Of a stretch of DNA of 64,000 bases, positions 11,880 to 24,700 are shown piece by piece. The stretch is from the NCBI GenBank assembly GCA_030141605.1, contig JAQGDQ010000005.1, positions 372,001 through 436,000 on the forward strand, given 5' to 3'. The number at the start of each line of letters is the position of its first letter. Positions within the stretch are counted from its first letter, which is position 1. Origin of the DNA: Tubiluchus corallicola. Its lineage: Eukaryota > Priapulida > Priapulimorpha > Priapulimorphida > Tubiluchidae. The notes beneath the pieces are model-generated. The model saw only the letters and a program-made list of their open reading frames with translations. It ran no database searches and was not told the origin of the DNA. Made by a program: the position numbers and the translations under genes.

Positions 11880-12177
11880 ATTCATGCATGATGCCAAACT
11901 ATTCCTTTTACCAGAAACAAACAGACTAGTAATACCAGGCTGGGCAAATAAAGTTGAGGCTGCCCATCAAACAGCATTGTTTTGCACAAATTATGGGTTT
12001 CGTATAATCGGTCACGTTGCTTACATTCAGCACATTACACGCGCTTGTTATCATTGGGCTGTAAGAAAGACTAAACGCAATATTAACGATGAAAGAGTAG
12101 CAAAAATGTCTGAACATATTGCTATGAAAAGGCATTTTGGTTTATAATTTGGGTTTAAATCTAAGATATCTACTAAT

Positions 12178-13216
12178 ATGTGTACCATGATTTTAAAGAA
12201 ACTGCTAAATATTACATACAAAATGGCTGATGCTTCTAAAGCATTCAATATAATAAATTACTATGAATTGTTCAAATTTCTACTTCAGAAAAATCTTCCT
12301 GCTAATATAATCAAATTGTTATTAAATATGCATACGAACCAGCAAATATGTTTATTGTGGTATAATGCCAAATCTAGATTTTTTTACTTGTACCAACGGG
12401 GTTAACACAGGATGCTATCTTGTCCCCAATTTTATTTGGAGGGAACTTAGATTGGACTATTGTGTAAATTGCAGGATTCTAAAATTGGATGCGTGATGGG
12501 TAACAGGTGCTGTGACAGTGTCGCATATGCTGACAATTTTTCTGTTGGCTACGAATATACAGGCTCTCCAGGCCGGTTAATTTGTGAAGAGTATGCCAGA
12601 AATTATGATATTGATTTCGCAAACATAAGTCGTCACAAAGTAAAGAGCAAATATATAATTTTTTATTCTCATAAGGATGTCCCCCACAACTTACATCCCA
12701 CAGTAAAACTCAACACACCAATGTTTTTTGTGACAACATGTTGCACCTTGGTTCCACTCTGACATCTAATTTGATAACACTCTTATTAATAACTTTTATA
12801 CCTACTGGAACATAGGCGTATGTAAATTTTGGCATTTACCATACCGAACTCACAGATTCTTGTTACCTCATTTATCGGGTATGCTTCACCCGAGCACCCA
12901 GTTTGAAATCAGATTTGTAAAATTATTTATGTCATGTATTAATAGAAGTAATACGCTTGTGAACTTTTTTGCGAGAAATGCAGAATACTCTGTGCAGTCA
13001 ACATTGGGTTACAATCTGCAATTTATTAAATGTAAATATAATGTTAACTATGACAAATGTGATTATTTAAAATTAAAAGCTTCATCATATCATATGTAAG
13101 AAAGCCAGAGAGCTTACAGGGCACAAAGCCTCATGCTGTTGAAGATGTTTTAAATGACTTAACCAGAAGTGAGTTTTCCTTTCTAGACAATCTGCAATTT
13201 AATGATATTCTACAAT
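12178..13216 (+). pseudogene. LINE reverse transcriptase remnant
   Basis: A frame from 12178 carries MADASKAFNIINYYELFKFL, LLLNMHTNQQIC and then, after a shift, ILSPILFGG. The palm motif appears as YADN in SVAYADNF (about 12520-12540). A later segment, after further shifts, gives HRFLLPHLSGMLHPSTQFEIR and FVKLFMSC, the C-terminal block of these enzymes. The metal-binding second Asp is changed to Asn and several stops are present. Confidence 0.8.
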
Positions 13217-13511
13217 AATTACGTTGCAAATAATTTGTGATCCTGTAATGTAAAATCAAATTCAATATCGTACATGTATGTTCGTTAACGGCACATTTTA
13301 TTTGTGTAAAGGTATGAGTTTGTTTTATTGTTTTATTTATTTATTTACGCAATAACTGACTACCACTTATACTACACTTGGCCAAGTTAAAGAACACTAA
13401 ACAACCTACACTAGGTAACTTAATTTATAAACATTTGTCCCAAAAATTGCTTCCAAAATAGGTGTCCAGCTGCTGACTGGCATAGGTTAATTGGAAAAAT
13501 AAAATACTTAC

Positions 13512-13675
13512 TGGTGACACAAGTTATGTAGATCTTTATCAGTTGTGTTCTGTGTGAGACCGCGGATATATAGATTAGTTTTACTTAGTGACTCCCCTCC
13601 ACCGCTACTACTTTGTGATAGACTACTAGATGAAGACGTAGTGGTGCCGGGCATGGTTCGTGACTGGGTGTATGC
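13512..13675 (-). CDS. RBMS: RBMS exon: Ser-rich linker and start of RRM1
   Basis: The acceptor TTTATTTACAG precedes GCA TAC ACC, and the donor is CACCA|GTAAGT. The exon has 54 codons plus two bases. It encodes a Ser/Thr/Gly linker ([14 protein letters not shown]) and then [13 protein letters not shown], the first beta strand of RRM1 with the RNP2 motif LYIRGL (about residues 107-112). Helix 1 follows ([10 protein letters not shown]). The [10 protein letters not shown] run before TTD-x-DL is diagnostic for the RBMS/Shep family. A decayed LINE ends only about 170 bp beyond its 3' splice donor. Confidence 0.95.
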
Positions 13676-13980
13676 CTGTAAATAAACCATAAATTTAAGT
13701 GCAAAGTCACAAATCATACCCACAATTATCAGATTAATTTACAGATCCACAATTGGGTGAAAGTTCTCAACAATTTTTAATAATTATATTCATAACTGGA
13801 CTGACATCATATAGCTCAGTCCACAGTAAGCTCCATAACTTTTCTGACATGGTACCTGAATTTATCACTTATTGAAATCAAGTCTTCTGCCTCTGATGCA
13901 AACTTTTCCAATATAAACTTGGACATAGGGTGTCAATAGTATTTTCCATACATCGTCTCTTAAACATCGGATTTTATGAG

Positions 13981-14171
13981 CCCAGGATGTTTGGATACAG
14001 AAAAGTTAGGATAGAGGTTGACTGGGTGTCATGAAGGGTGTACAGACGTTCCGAAACAGACATATGGACACAGGATGTTTCGCCGTAAGGCACTTTGGAC
14101 ACACTGGTAATTTGGACACAAGGTATTTTGGACACATAGACTATTTGGAATCACAATATGGAGTCACAAAT
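13981..14171 (+). repeat. Degenerate 15-17-bp array, TTTGGACACAAGG sense (left arm)
   Basis: Roughly nine imperfect units, among them CACTTTGGACACACTGG, TAATTTGGACACAAGG and TATTTTGGACACATAG. A weaker unit (ACTTGGACATAGG) lies just before at about 13917. The complement of this unit forms an array at 15067-15247, so the pair is inverted around about 0.9 kb. Units differ at several positions each, so this is an old or fast-changing array. Confidence 0.75.
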
Positions 14172-15066
14172 TTGCCAGCATGGCTGACTATGACCAGTAA
14201 TCTGAACAAAGCTTATTGAAGAAAGCACTGAAGCTATCTATCCTATAAGAAATTCAAAGCAACATAATCTGTAAAAGAGTACAAGAGCTACGACAAGTGC
14301 ACAATGGTATTTAGATGTGAGAGCATTTATTCCAGAGGTATCAAAATGAGTTGTTTATTGCATCGAATTGTGATTGCTGGTTGATCGGTTCTCAGGAAAG
14401 TAACCAAGCATTTGTTTTCAGGGAAGTTAGGCTTGCAGATACTAATTATAATTGTAAATATTATTAATGTACCATGTGACTGTGTTGCGTTAATGTACTT
14501 TTTTGTACGAATAAATAAATAAATAAATAATAATATCAGCAGGCGGCGATGGTAACTGTGGCGAAAATGCTGAAATTTATTCATACCTGCGGCGACTGTT
14601 GTTCATCACGCAAAATTGTTCAACACACGCCAAACTGTATTTTCCAGGAAATACTTCTCTTCCAATGTTCATTGTTTTAACTTAATTAATACATAAACAC
14701 CTTACTATGCTTAGTCTGTGATGCATTATTATTATTATTATATTTAAGAATGGCATTTCTCAGTTTCTCAGTGACGCTGTCACAAGCGCCTACCCTACCA
14801 GTCACATCTACCGCTGCTAGTCAGTCGCCGCAGCTACCGCCACCACATGCGAATATCCGCATGCTATGAAAGCGCCCTAACATTTATGTAATTTTCGACA
14901 CGCAGTCCGCAGTTACTGTTCGGGAAGCTGAGTTCAAGGTAACTTGAAAAAAGCCCTAGGTAACTAGACAGTATATCATTTATTTGATCCCATTTTTGAT
15001 TGATTAGCAGCCCCTTGAATTTTGCAAAAAACAGTTTAAATTCAGCCGTTCCCATGACGTCAAATT
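14172..15066. other. Interior between the two inverted arrays
   Basis: About 0.9 kb with no coding capacity that I recognise. It contains an (AATA)n run at 14509-14533 and an ATT run near 14729. A GC-richer patch at 14.79-14.87 kb has no recognised identity. Confidence 0.5.
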
Positions 15067-15247
15067 AGTGTCCAAATAGGTTACGGGATGTTCAAATATC
15101 CAATGTGTTCAAGGTCCTGGTGTCTAAATAATTTATGCGTCCAAACTAATCTATGTGTTCAAATGACCTTGTGTCCAAATTGCTTGTGCCCAAATAACCC
15201 ATCTGACCAAAATACGTATCGAAATAGCCTGTGTCTAAAACTCCTGT
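15067..15247 (+). repeat. Degenerate 15-17-bp array, GTGTCCAAAT sense (right arm)
   Basis: About eleven imperfect units: GTGTCCAAATAGG, GTGTTCAAGGTCCTG, GTGTCTAAATAATTTAT, GCGTCCAAACTAATCTAT, GTGTTCAAATGACCTT, GTGTCCAAATTGCTT, GTGCCCAAATAACCCAT and others. They are the reverse complement of the 13981-14171 units. Together the two arms frame a candidate foldback-type element of about 1.27 kb. Confidence 0.75.
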
Positions 15248-16039
15248 AATCGTCGTCAAGGAGTAGACAAACGTAGGTTGAACAAAAGATGTAATGCTTT
15301 GCCAAGAACAAAATTTCTAAGTCAGATAATAACCATTTACTTAATTGGCGATTATTGCACAGGCTGCACATTTCTACATATTGTACTAATTTTTAAACTC
15401 TAGGTTAAGTCAGTACTATGCACTAACTCACATAAATAAGATTTACAACTTCTGATATCCTAAGATTATCAACGTCATATTTAGCTCTCCATACGTAGTC
15501 ATCAATGAAACGGATATTAGCTCGCATATTTCACGTGTTTATGCAATATCAATTATTTCAATCATTTCACAAATTTTAACTTAACTAAACTGACTCAATT
15601 GTTTAGATCACAAATACACATGAAGGCACATATTCTGAAAATGTGAATAAATACGCATTTCTATACGAATTCAACTAAATCAAGTATCAATAAACTTAAA
15701 TAAACAAAAACACTATTTAAATTAGATAGCGTAAGAGTGACATTAATCAGATAGCTCTGACAGGTTTCTTAAGAAATGGTTGTCAAAACAATGATCGCAA
15801 AATTAAATAGAATGAGCTAAAAAACTGGTGTCATGAATAAAATGACATCCCCACGCCATATACTTATATAGAAGGTGCCAGTTCACTAAGTAAAGTAGCA
15901 ACATTTAGTTTGTTTCACTTGCACATCGCGTTCATTCAAGCAGAGTGTTAAGAAATAAGCTGAATCAAATTGAGAGTAAAGACTTGAAAGGCGTGTTAAG
16001 CACCCGTGAAATTTAAAATTTGTCAATGTCTACAGAATC

Positions 16040-16190
16040 CGTACTTCCCAGTGTCCAAATGATCTTGCTGCCGATGCCTTCCTTTATGACAAACTGCTCT
16101 GTGTCTAAACTGGTACGTATTAAAATTTACCTGTGTCTAAAACTCAAATCTCCCACATCACAACATTTTCTGTCTAAACCCTATTTCCAA
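16040..16190 (+). repeat. Further GTGTCCAAA-type array
   Basis: Scattered units in the same sense as 15067-15247: GTGTCCAAATGATCTT, GTGTCTAAACTGGTACG, GTGTCTAAAACTCAAAT and TGTCTAAACCCTATTTCC. Spacing is less regular than in the flanking arrays. Confidence 0.55.
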
Positions 16191-16754
16191 AAGACATCCT
16201 ATGGGCAGTCAATTCAAGGCATTTGAAAAAGAAAGGACTTATTATCCTCGTCTACAGTAACTGTGCGCCCTATTGGATTACACCAAATGACTGTCATTAC
16301 ACTGGACCTGCTGCCATAATTTATACTGCTCACGAGAATCATTAATATTCTTGACTGAAATGATGAGTCGACTCAGATGATCATTACACGCACAACATTC
16401 CTGTTGTTTGAGCCACAGCAGATACAGCACGTGATTGAGCTGTACTCAATGAGTCAGTGAAACCTAGCCAGAGTTTGTGTTAACAGGCGGATCCTCACAA
16501 ACGTTAGATGACATTTTGTAAGCTCTTTACCCTTTTTAATTTCGTGAAGTTATAAATGTCATGTAGTAAGTCTGTGACGATCGCACAATTTGTATATTTT
16601 TACATTTAATAGTTTTTAAAACTGCCTAACCACGCTAAGGCACTATACTGACTCATGAATAACCGAGCTCCACACTTTCTGGTATCTAAATTAGTAATTT
16701 AGCGTATGTATCCGTATATACTAAACGAAATCTAAATTGCATATTTTATGTCTA

Positions 16755-17031
16755 GTTTAGTCTAGTCTATGGTTTAGTGATAACGCGTCCGATTTCCGTC
16801 TGGGAGGTCGATACTGCAGTTGGGTCATACCAAAGATTTTAAAAATCGTATCTGCTCTTGCCCTGCTGGACTTAACATAAGTGATACTTATGCTAAAACT
16901 GGGATAATATATGTAATAATCTCTCTTATGTAGGTATAGTTTTGTTATTTACCATCGTCGATGAGCGCCTCACGACAGGCTAGTTTTATAAATTGAATTA
17001 AAAGCCGACTTTAAGTAAAGATTATTATTAT
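16755..17031 (+). mobile_element. tRNA-derived SINE, copy 1
   Basis: A polymerase III A-box-like GGTTTAGTGATAACG (from 16771) and a B-box-like GAGGTCGATACT (from 16804) are spaced as in a tRNA. They are followed by the non-tRNA body GGTCATACCAAAGATTTTAA, and a 3' tail of ATTATTATTA at 17021-17030. The body is shared with a second copy at 30290-30430. I recognise the GGTCATACCAAAGACTTT-type body as one common in marine invertebrate SINEs, but cannot name the family. Confidence 0.65.
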
Positions 17032-17971
17032 CTACAAATTCTTTGAACATTTTACTACTTTTAACACAAATTTTATCAATTGTTCAGAACATAAAGGCAT
17101 AAAGACATCCCATCATGAAACGAAGTCAACAAAATGAAGTAACAACAAACTTAAATAATCAAAAACACTATTTAACATTTGAAACTTCTGTCCAACTTCG
17201 AAAAAAGACGTCAAAATCCAAGTCATAAATTCTTAATCAGCTCTCCAGAGACCAGACACCACAATCACATATGTCAAAAGCTTTCGTAATTAACAGTGGA
17301 GACACTAGAAGGTACCATTATTAGCAATTCCGAAAATATTGGATGTACGTTATTAGTGTCCTGAAATAATAAACACTTGATACCAATTAAAAACTAGATC
17401 GCACCTCCTCTTCACGCGCATTCTGTATATGAAACTTTGCAAGCTTCGTCTAGTAATCACGGTAAAGACTTTACCCTAGAATGTTTTCTTGAGAACACCG
17501 TCTAATTTTTTTGCGTTTGCTATAAAATAGTGAAATGGCAGTTTGACAAAATGTAGTAAGTTTACGCACTATAAGTAAACACGAAACTGGAACCCCGAAT
17601 AAAGACTGCTGAAATCTGTAAAGTAAACATTGACTACTTTAAGTCAATGTTTGAAAATTCAAAATTGTTTACCACTCGTGTCTAATTTGAGAATGGATAG
17701 GCAAAATCTAAAAATATTTTTTTCGTAAAATAGGGAATAATCGGACATCAAATAAGACCGACTGGATATATGTAGTTAAGTTTGACACGGAACTCTCAAC
17801 AGGGCCACAATATGACATTTTAGTGGTTGGAAATTTGCTAAAAATCTTAAAACTGCAAAATGTGTCACCACGTGAAAACGGGACTTAATATGAATTAAGT
17901 CCAGTTGAGTTAGAGCTGAGCTTTATTTGAATAATAGCTGGAGGGTGAGTACTCACTAGCTGGTCTATGTC

Positions 17972-18310
17972 TAACGTGTCTGCTCTGGGTCCAAACTTTC
18001 TCGCATTCAATATTCCCCCGAGTTCAAACTTTCCAAACAGGCTTATGTCAAAAGGGAAAAAAGGGAATTCAAAAGCAAATCCCAAAAAAAATTGTATACA
18101 GAGTTGTAGTACTCTGCATTGCACTTACCTTTCTCAAAGATCTATGTAATTTTCCCGTGTTCAATATTTCCTGAGTTCAAACTATCCAAACTGGCTTGTG
18201 TTAAACAGGAAGAAAGCAGAATTTAAAAGTATATTCTAATAAACTTTAAATACAAAGTTTGCATTATTTAGCATTGCACAAGTCTACTTTTTTCAAAGAC
18301 TTATGCAATT
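17972..18310 (+). repeat. GTTCAAACT-type array and a roughly 155-bp tandem duplication
   Basis: Units such as GGGTCCAAACTTTC, CGAGTTCAAACTTTCC, CGTGTTCAATATTTCC and TGAGTTCAAACTATCC continue the GTGTCCAAA family. The block from CAATATTCCCCCGAG (18008) to about 18150 is repeated, with divergence, from CAATATTTCCTGAG (18162) to about 18306. Both copies end in GCATTGCAC and CAAAGA...TATG-AATT. Confidence 0.65.
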
Positions 18311-18654
18311 ATTAATAATTTAAAATTCTCAATTAGTTAAAATGTTAGTGACAAATGGTAAAACGTTACTGTAGCACCCCATCCCAGTGTACACCACTGC
18401 CTCACCAAAAACACATCATTGATCTTACTGACGAGATAAAGTAATTTGCACGTTTGCTTAGTTAGCGAAGAGTGTGCTACGAACGTTTTGATTACTTTTT
18501 CAAACTTAATGCAAAGCTACCTTTCTAAACTTGTTTCAAACGACTAAAGCTGAGTTACCGCTAACACAAGCTCTGTATGTAATAAGAGAGTATGTAAGCA
18601 ATACAAAATTTGGAGGTCAATTTTTTAAGCTTTATAATGAAGAATGTTTTCTTG

Positions 18655-18735
18655 TCCTTTAAACTTGACCCGTGTCAAACTAATCCTCGTGTTCAAACGT
18701 TCCCGCGTTCAGATGTCTAAACATCTGCGTCTACC
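18655..18735 (+). repeat. Terminal GTGTCAAAC-type array
   Basis: Units ACCCGTGTCAAACTAATCC, TCGTGTTCAAACGTTCCC and GCGTTCAGATGTCTAAAC lie in the same sense as 15067-15247. This is the last block of the family that I can see going rightward. Confidence 0.55.
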
Positions 18736-21700
18736 CTTTCAGGGGGCTCAAAAAGAACCGTGAAGAAAGACCCTGACGAGACTTCTTTGGGTCGCAAACG
18801 AAAATGCTCATAGCGACCAACAATACCGCACAACGATTTGAGGTCCTCAGTGCGTATTTAATAAATTTCAACGTCATATCATCAACTCTAAAAGCATAAT
18901 ATAAACTGCAACAAATAATATTGCCAATGTAGTGCCCAATGTAAGCAAAAACATCAAATACTAACGATAACTCACGTAACGAATATTAGAATATATAATG
19001 AAGTCTATTCTGTATCAACTCTCCAGTACTGACACGCAAAAAACGGAGCGGAATGAAATAATGGCTCAAGACACCAAACAACGTTAACAGTTACTATGTC
19101 ATGCCTATATGTATATACAAATGAATAATTCACAGCAAAAACTTCTTTGTGTAGGCTGAACATTTCAGTAAACACACCCTAGGCGAAGTCACGTGCAAAA
19201 CATTCGGCGTCGGTTTTTAGATTTATATGAAAATGAATCTTCTAAACAAAAACACAGTTTCGTTAAATAAACTGCTGTGACGAGCGGCTGACTGTCGGTT
19301 AAACAAAAATTGGAAAAAATGAATGTAGGGTTTATTCTAGAAACCAGTAAAGCGACTTTCGCCAAATACGTTACGTACAGTGAGAATATACTGTATATGG
19401 TAAAAATGTTAAAGTTGACTTGCAAAGTATTACGAAAATTGAATGTAAAAAAATGGAGTTACATTACTCCCACTAATGGAACGGACAAAACAACAGATAA
19501 AGAACACGAAAAAAGGATAAAGAATTTCGGATGCTGCCCCTCTACGAGCCCTCAAATTTTGCACGAAAGAATACATCCGCGGATACATGTGTTCCTGGTA
19601 CTTATACCATGCTCAATTCTACCAGACGTGCTATAAACAAGTTCAATTCCCAAAGTGCAATGTGATCAATGACGAAGCGCTGGCCGATAAATTTCACTTG
19701 AATTATAATCAACCCAGCTCATACCCTCTCACAAAATGTTTCTACGCCATTCACTGGTTACTACACAAAATGCTTTAAAATCTAAAACTGGACTGACGAT
19801 TCCAGACCTCTCCAACTTGCCATCAGGACTTTCCTGAAATACACTACTTCCTATATACAACCCTGAAAGTATTCTAAAAAATGTCGTCAGTATCGTCATT
19901 GCTGTCATTACTACCATCCAAATTTTCATTATCCTTTACTATTACCATCATTACAAACAACAGCACCACCAATAACCAAAACGCCTATCAGCATTTGCAT
20001 CGGTACTAGTACCATTACCGGCGCCACCGGCATAAGAAATATATGAACGAGTCTTGATAATTCCTCTGACATGTTATATATAATTTAATGAAAAATATGG
20101 GCAAGTTAGCTAAAAGCTATGAACAAAAATGCAAAACGGTCGCCTGTGACAAAGTGTGCAGTTTGGTAGGAAATAAGCCATTTAACCCCTGCAAATGTTG
20201 CAAATGTGCGTCACAAAAATTCTAAAAATTTAGATCATAATTACACATCACTGTGCCACTGTTTTTGAAATGTCAGTAATTAGTTTATCTACATTGAAAT
20301 TCTACAAGCATCTAACAAATTAACAATGAAACTAATGGCAAGGAGGTAACGTGTGAAAATTGTCAATAAACAGACTTGTGCTCTGTATTTCCCTGGATGT
20401 CTGTTTTGTCTGTTTGCACAACGCTAGTAGGACTATAAAACTATAAACTATAAAAGCTTGCACAAGTTGAATTTAGAAAAAATGCGCAACAGCTCGCTGA
20501 ACATTACCAGTTCACTAAATAAAGCCTCATGCAGTTTGCATAGTCATTTTCTGAAATCGCTAGCACAAGATGTTATATTTTTCAACAAATACATGTATAT
20601 GTATATCCATGTCTACTAGAAAACAGCCAACAAAATATTTAATAAAATTAAATATTTGCACCCATGACTTATATTATCATTTGAAGAAAGAAGCAGTGAT
20701 TTACTGTTTTACACAGGCAAAATTGGCATATGCACTTTATTCCTACACCAGACATGCAGGCAGACACAATTGACAGGAAAAATACAGAGCAGGATATATT
20801 TGGAAAGAATTAAAAAACATTTACACTTATGCAGTTGGTGAACTTCTCTGAGTAAAAAATTTGTCCGGTTCTTTGCCTGAATGCTCCGTCGCTTGAGCGA
20901 GTATATAATGCTAGTATATTTCTAGTACAATTATCGGATTAAAGCTTTCACTGATCCACATATACAGTTTTCATTAGGGGTCATATGGGGTTATAGGTAA
21001 GTAGTGACTGTGCACAGAAACACCTGTTTTATTCTAATAGTAGAGCTTGAAATGCTAGAAAAAACTTGACTTTGTAGATCCAAAACCTAGGCTAACTAAA
21101 ACCTAAAACAAACCTTAAATCAACGCATTAGTAGGTATTTAATCCCCAGTCAAAATGCAATAGCAGTTTTAGTAAATTTAATTCACATTGGTTAGCTACT
21201 TAGTTTTTTTAGCAGAGTTACCGGTTATTTCGCGCGGTTCTTTCGGTATTGCACTATTTTACATGGGCACCAAACATTCTCAACATCGTGCAAAAGCAGG
21301 CTGTTTATAATGCTTTATAAAAATTCGAAAGAACTCATATACAAATGCATCTACATTTAAAATCAGAAATGCGTGATTGCGACCCATTTCCAAGAAGCTC
21401 CCAAAGATTGAGCTGAACCAGCTGTTAGGACATTCTGTATCTCTGTTTAGAGAAACTAAAATGCTCTACCACATGTCAAACTGCTATAAGCCACATCCCA
21501 CAGCTCTTCAAGTACTAACAACGCTCGGTGATGAGTAATAAAACGAATTAACGCACATAGCAGCAACTTCACTAAATACAGCTCTTTCCTAAAAGAACTC
21601 CTAAAAACATTGGTCAGCGGAGACGTTAGCAGAAGTCTTTGTAACTACTTACTTATGTCTAATTTTGTTTTATTAGTTACGAAAGAAAAGAAAGGTGTGA

Positions 21701-24700
21701 TCATTTAGTAAGTTAAGTTAATCTAAAATCCACTTTACACACTAAGCAGTGCGGCAGAACGCATTATATAGGAAAATATGTACATTTCATGCATTTTGCT
21801 TCAACGAACTTGGACGACAGCTAGGCCGTGTACAAAAACATCAGGTGTGTATATATTACCATTACTGACACGAGCGGTACAGCAGACCGTAGTCGTGCCA
21901 TTCCAACAGTCGCGCACCTAAATACTTATTTGAATAGGAAAACACTCAAACAACAAAAAGTCTAAAGTTTCATACACAATGAAACAGTGCAAACATTTTT
22001 TCCAAAGTTCGTGGTTGTTCACTTATACATAAAATACCTTCGACCCTCAAAACAGTTAATTGAGTAAACTGTCAACTGGCAAGCGACAAGAAAAGGAAAA
22101 CTAGCGCACAAAAACATCACAGATATCAATCTGTTGAAAAGAAAATCAGAAAAAGATTCCATTGACATCCATTATTCTCCCCCCGCCTGTAAATGCCGAC
22201 TTTAATAGTGTATTGAACTTTGTGGAAAATATGGCAGCCGAGCCACTGCAGGCTGTGTGTTTAACTTGTGTTTAAAGTGACTCTGATATGATCATCTAGC
22301 CAGAGGCAAGAAAAATGTTTTATGAGGACTGTACCCGTGACCTTTTTGTGGCAAGTTCTATAGGGTAATACAATAAAAATAACATAAGAGATAAAATGTA
22401 GTACAGTGTAACCGTAAGAACGAGACAGTAACATATAAAGAAATTTCACAAACTCGAATGACTTTGATGGCCGGTCTTGTAACAAATGCTGATTTTTTTA
22501 AATCGCACCAATCCGTGAAAACGCATACAAGCGTAGAGACGTGAAACGAGAAGATATTTTAGCCTGCGTGCCTCAAACTCAACAACCGAGACCACAGGGC
22601 TGCCTTCCAACATTGACTTAAGAACAAAAGCACAGGCAAAGTCCATTGACATGATTTTTAGACAGCGTAAATCCAATCCCTTACTCCGGCTAAGTGGCAA
22701 CCAGCCTGGTACTTTCCCCATGTTCCTCTGCTCTCGAGTGAATAAGAACAAAATGGAAAACAAACACTGTACAGCGCCTCTGCCCATATGGCTGAACTTT
22801 CATTACCATCAAGTTCATTGTGTCACACAGAGTATAGGATTCGCAACGCCCCTTTTCGCCAACTTAAAACTGTCTTTATTATTCAAAGTTTATTTTCTGA
22901 TAAATCAATTCAAACACAATCAAACACAGCCTTGAGCTCATTAGTACAGTCAAAGAAGAACGACAACTAGAAAAACGAAAAATAAGCAAAAAAGCCATGA
23001 CTTAAAGCAGGCCATAAATACTTCTATAATGCTATATCAAGAGGTTTTCCATTTGTTAGTGATTAGTGTTTCAGTTAGTTCACTTTCCAAAAATTAAAAT
23101 CTATGCTTGTTCCTAGGGAGTATAGCTTGAAACCAACAGATGTTTTTAAAGGTAAAGATTTACAACAAACTTTTCAAGCTTGAATTAAAATCTGATATGA
23201 GTTCTAATGACATAATATCAGGTGGAGGTCTGGTTCGTATTAAAAGGCCATAAGGGTATTGGTTTTAATCGAGAATTTTTTATTACGTAGCTTATAGTTG
23301 CACAACTGAAAACTCAGGACCCAAGAGAAGCCCAAAGATAAGAGTCGTTTCTTTCAGGCAATATAACATTCAACATATAATATTCTCTGCACAGCCCAGC
23401 AATATAACAGTTTCATCAAAACAATTTGACTCATCCAATAATAACCAAAAAATTTACTCGAATGAGTCTGGATGAGTCAGTAAGTCATCATAGAGCTTAT
23501 AAAATTGTCCTCTCACTAATCACTGACTACTTATTGGGTAAACCCAATATTTCCAGTGTCTATTTGTTTTTTAATGAGTTAATAATATACGCATACATGC
23601 AACATCTTCAATTTCCATATTGCAGCCTTCAACAGAAATAATAGAGAATTATGCAAAACATGTGAACGGCTAGGTGAACTATTCAACCCTTTATAAGCGA
23701 TGTACTAATATTTGGGACCTTATAATCGTAGCAGTTTGCCCTGGTTCTGTAGGGTTTAAACAATTAAACACTAGAGTGACTGACAACACTGTATCACTTG
23801 AGGGCACCCTGGAACCTAGTAAGTCCTACGTATAAAAAAATACTGCAGGTGATTTTTAGTTGCAACCTAGCAAGTCCATTAATTTAAAAAAACACTTTAA
23901 ATGTTTATTTCCCTTTTTACAGAATAATAGAGCACTCTTTGCATGTATTTGTTCCAAATTTTTAAGGCAATCCATTAAACTGTTTCTTGGCAAGCGAAAC
24001 ACAGTTTTTTCCGTTTTTCTTAAAACTAGCTGAAGTGGACTTACTAGGTAATTACAGAAAATGGGAGTGTACTGATCTACTAAAATTTCAATAAGTAACA
24101 TTCATTATCTTCGACTTATTTGAACTAGATACCACTTTAATAATGAGGTAACTTGCCAAAAAATTGCAAATGAAATGAATTTTGGTAGTGGTTACAAATA
24201 TAGTTTTGCACACTGTTCAAATCTATGTACAAATTCTACTATTGTATAGAATATCTTCATCTGGAAGACCAAAGTCATCACTTTAACCAACAATACAATA
24301 CATATGTAACAGCTTTTATCATTATTCATTCTTTGCCAAACAGCTTCTGTTTTTCTTAAATGGCAACAATATTTTAGAAACTACAGCACCACTTCACTTT
24401 TAAGACCGTCTAAATTCCCACAACGACAAAATAAATGTCAATTCAGTAACTATAATTTTTGTATGTAAGTCGATGTAAGTTTTACAGACAGCGAATGACA
24501 ACCTGGACTTAAAAATTTCTAAATGAAGACAGTATCAATCAGTCACAAAGAGCACACTTTAAGAGTTAGTCATAGAAACCCACTACAGTAAATCTCACTA
24601 TATGCATATGTTTGGGTTTACCAACCAACAAATATGTATTTCCACTTTCCAGTATAATTTCATAGTTCCTAATTGGGGCGCCTATAAGTAAAATATTTTT

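Larger units (their letters stand above)
9980..13350 (+). mobile_element. Decayed CR1/L2-like LINE, antisense in RBMS intron
   Basis: A plus-strand non-LTR retrotransposon broken by frameshifts and stops. The order of remnants is ORF1 (about 10006-10978), endonuclease (about 11019-11700), reverse transcriptase (about 12180-12690) and a C-terminal tail (to about 13216). The endonuclease keeps GGDFNAHF and LSDHSPI. The reverse transcriptase keeps an ADASKAFN block, SPILFGG and YADN (YADD in active enzymes). The sequence after the last stop ends in a TTTATTTATTTATTTA tail near 13345. The element is dead. It lies between the RRM1 exons of the host gene, in the opposite orientation. No target-site duplication was found by eye, so the outer limits are approximate. 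Confidence 0.85.

Noticed and set aside
22446-22787. 113-codon minus-strand frame with an internal MGKV start like vertebrate RBMS1
   Set aside because: The nearest donor is in phase 1, which does not fit the phase-0 acceptors, and the peptide has no domain.
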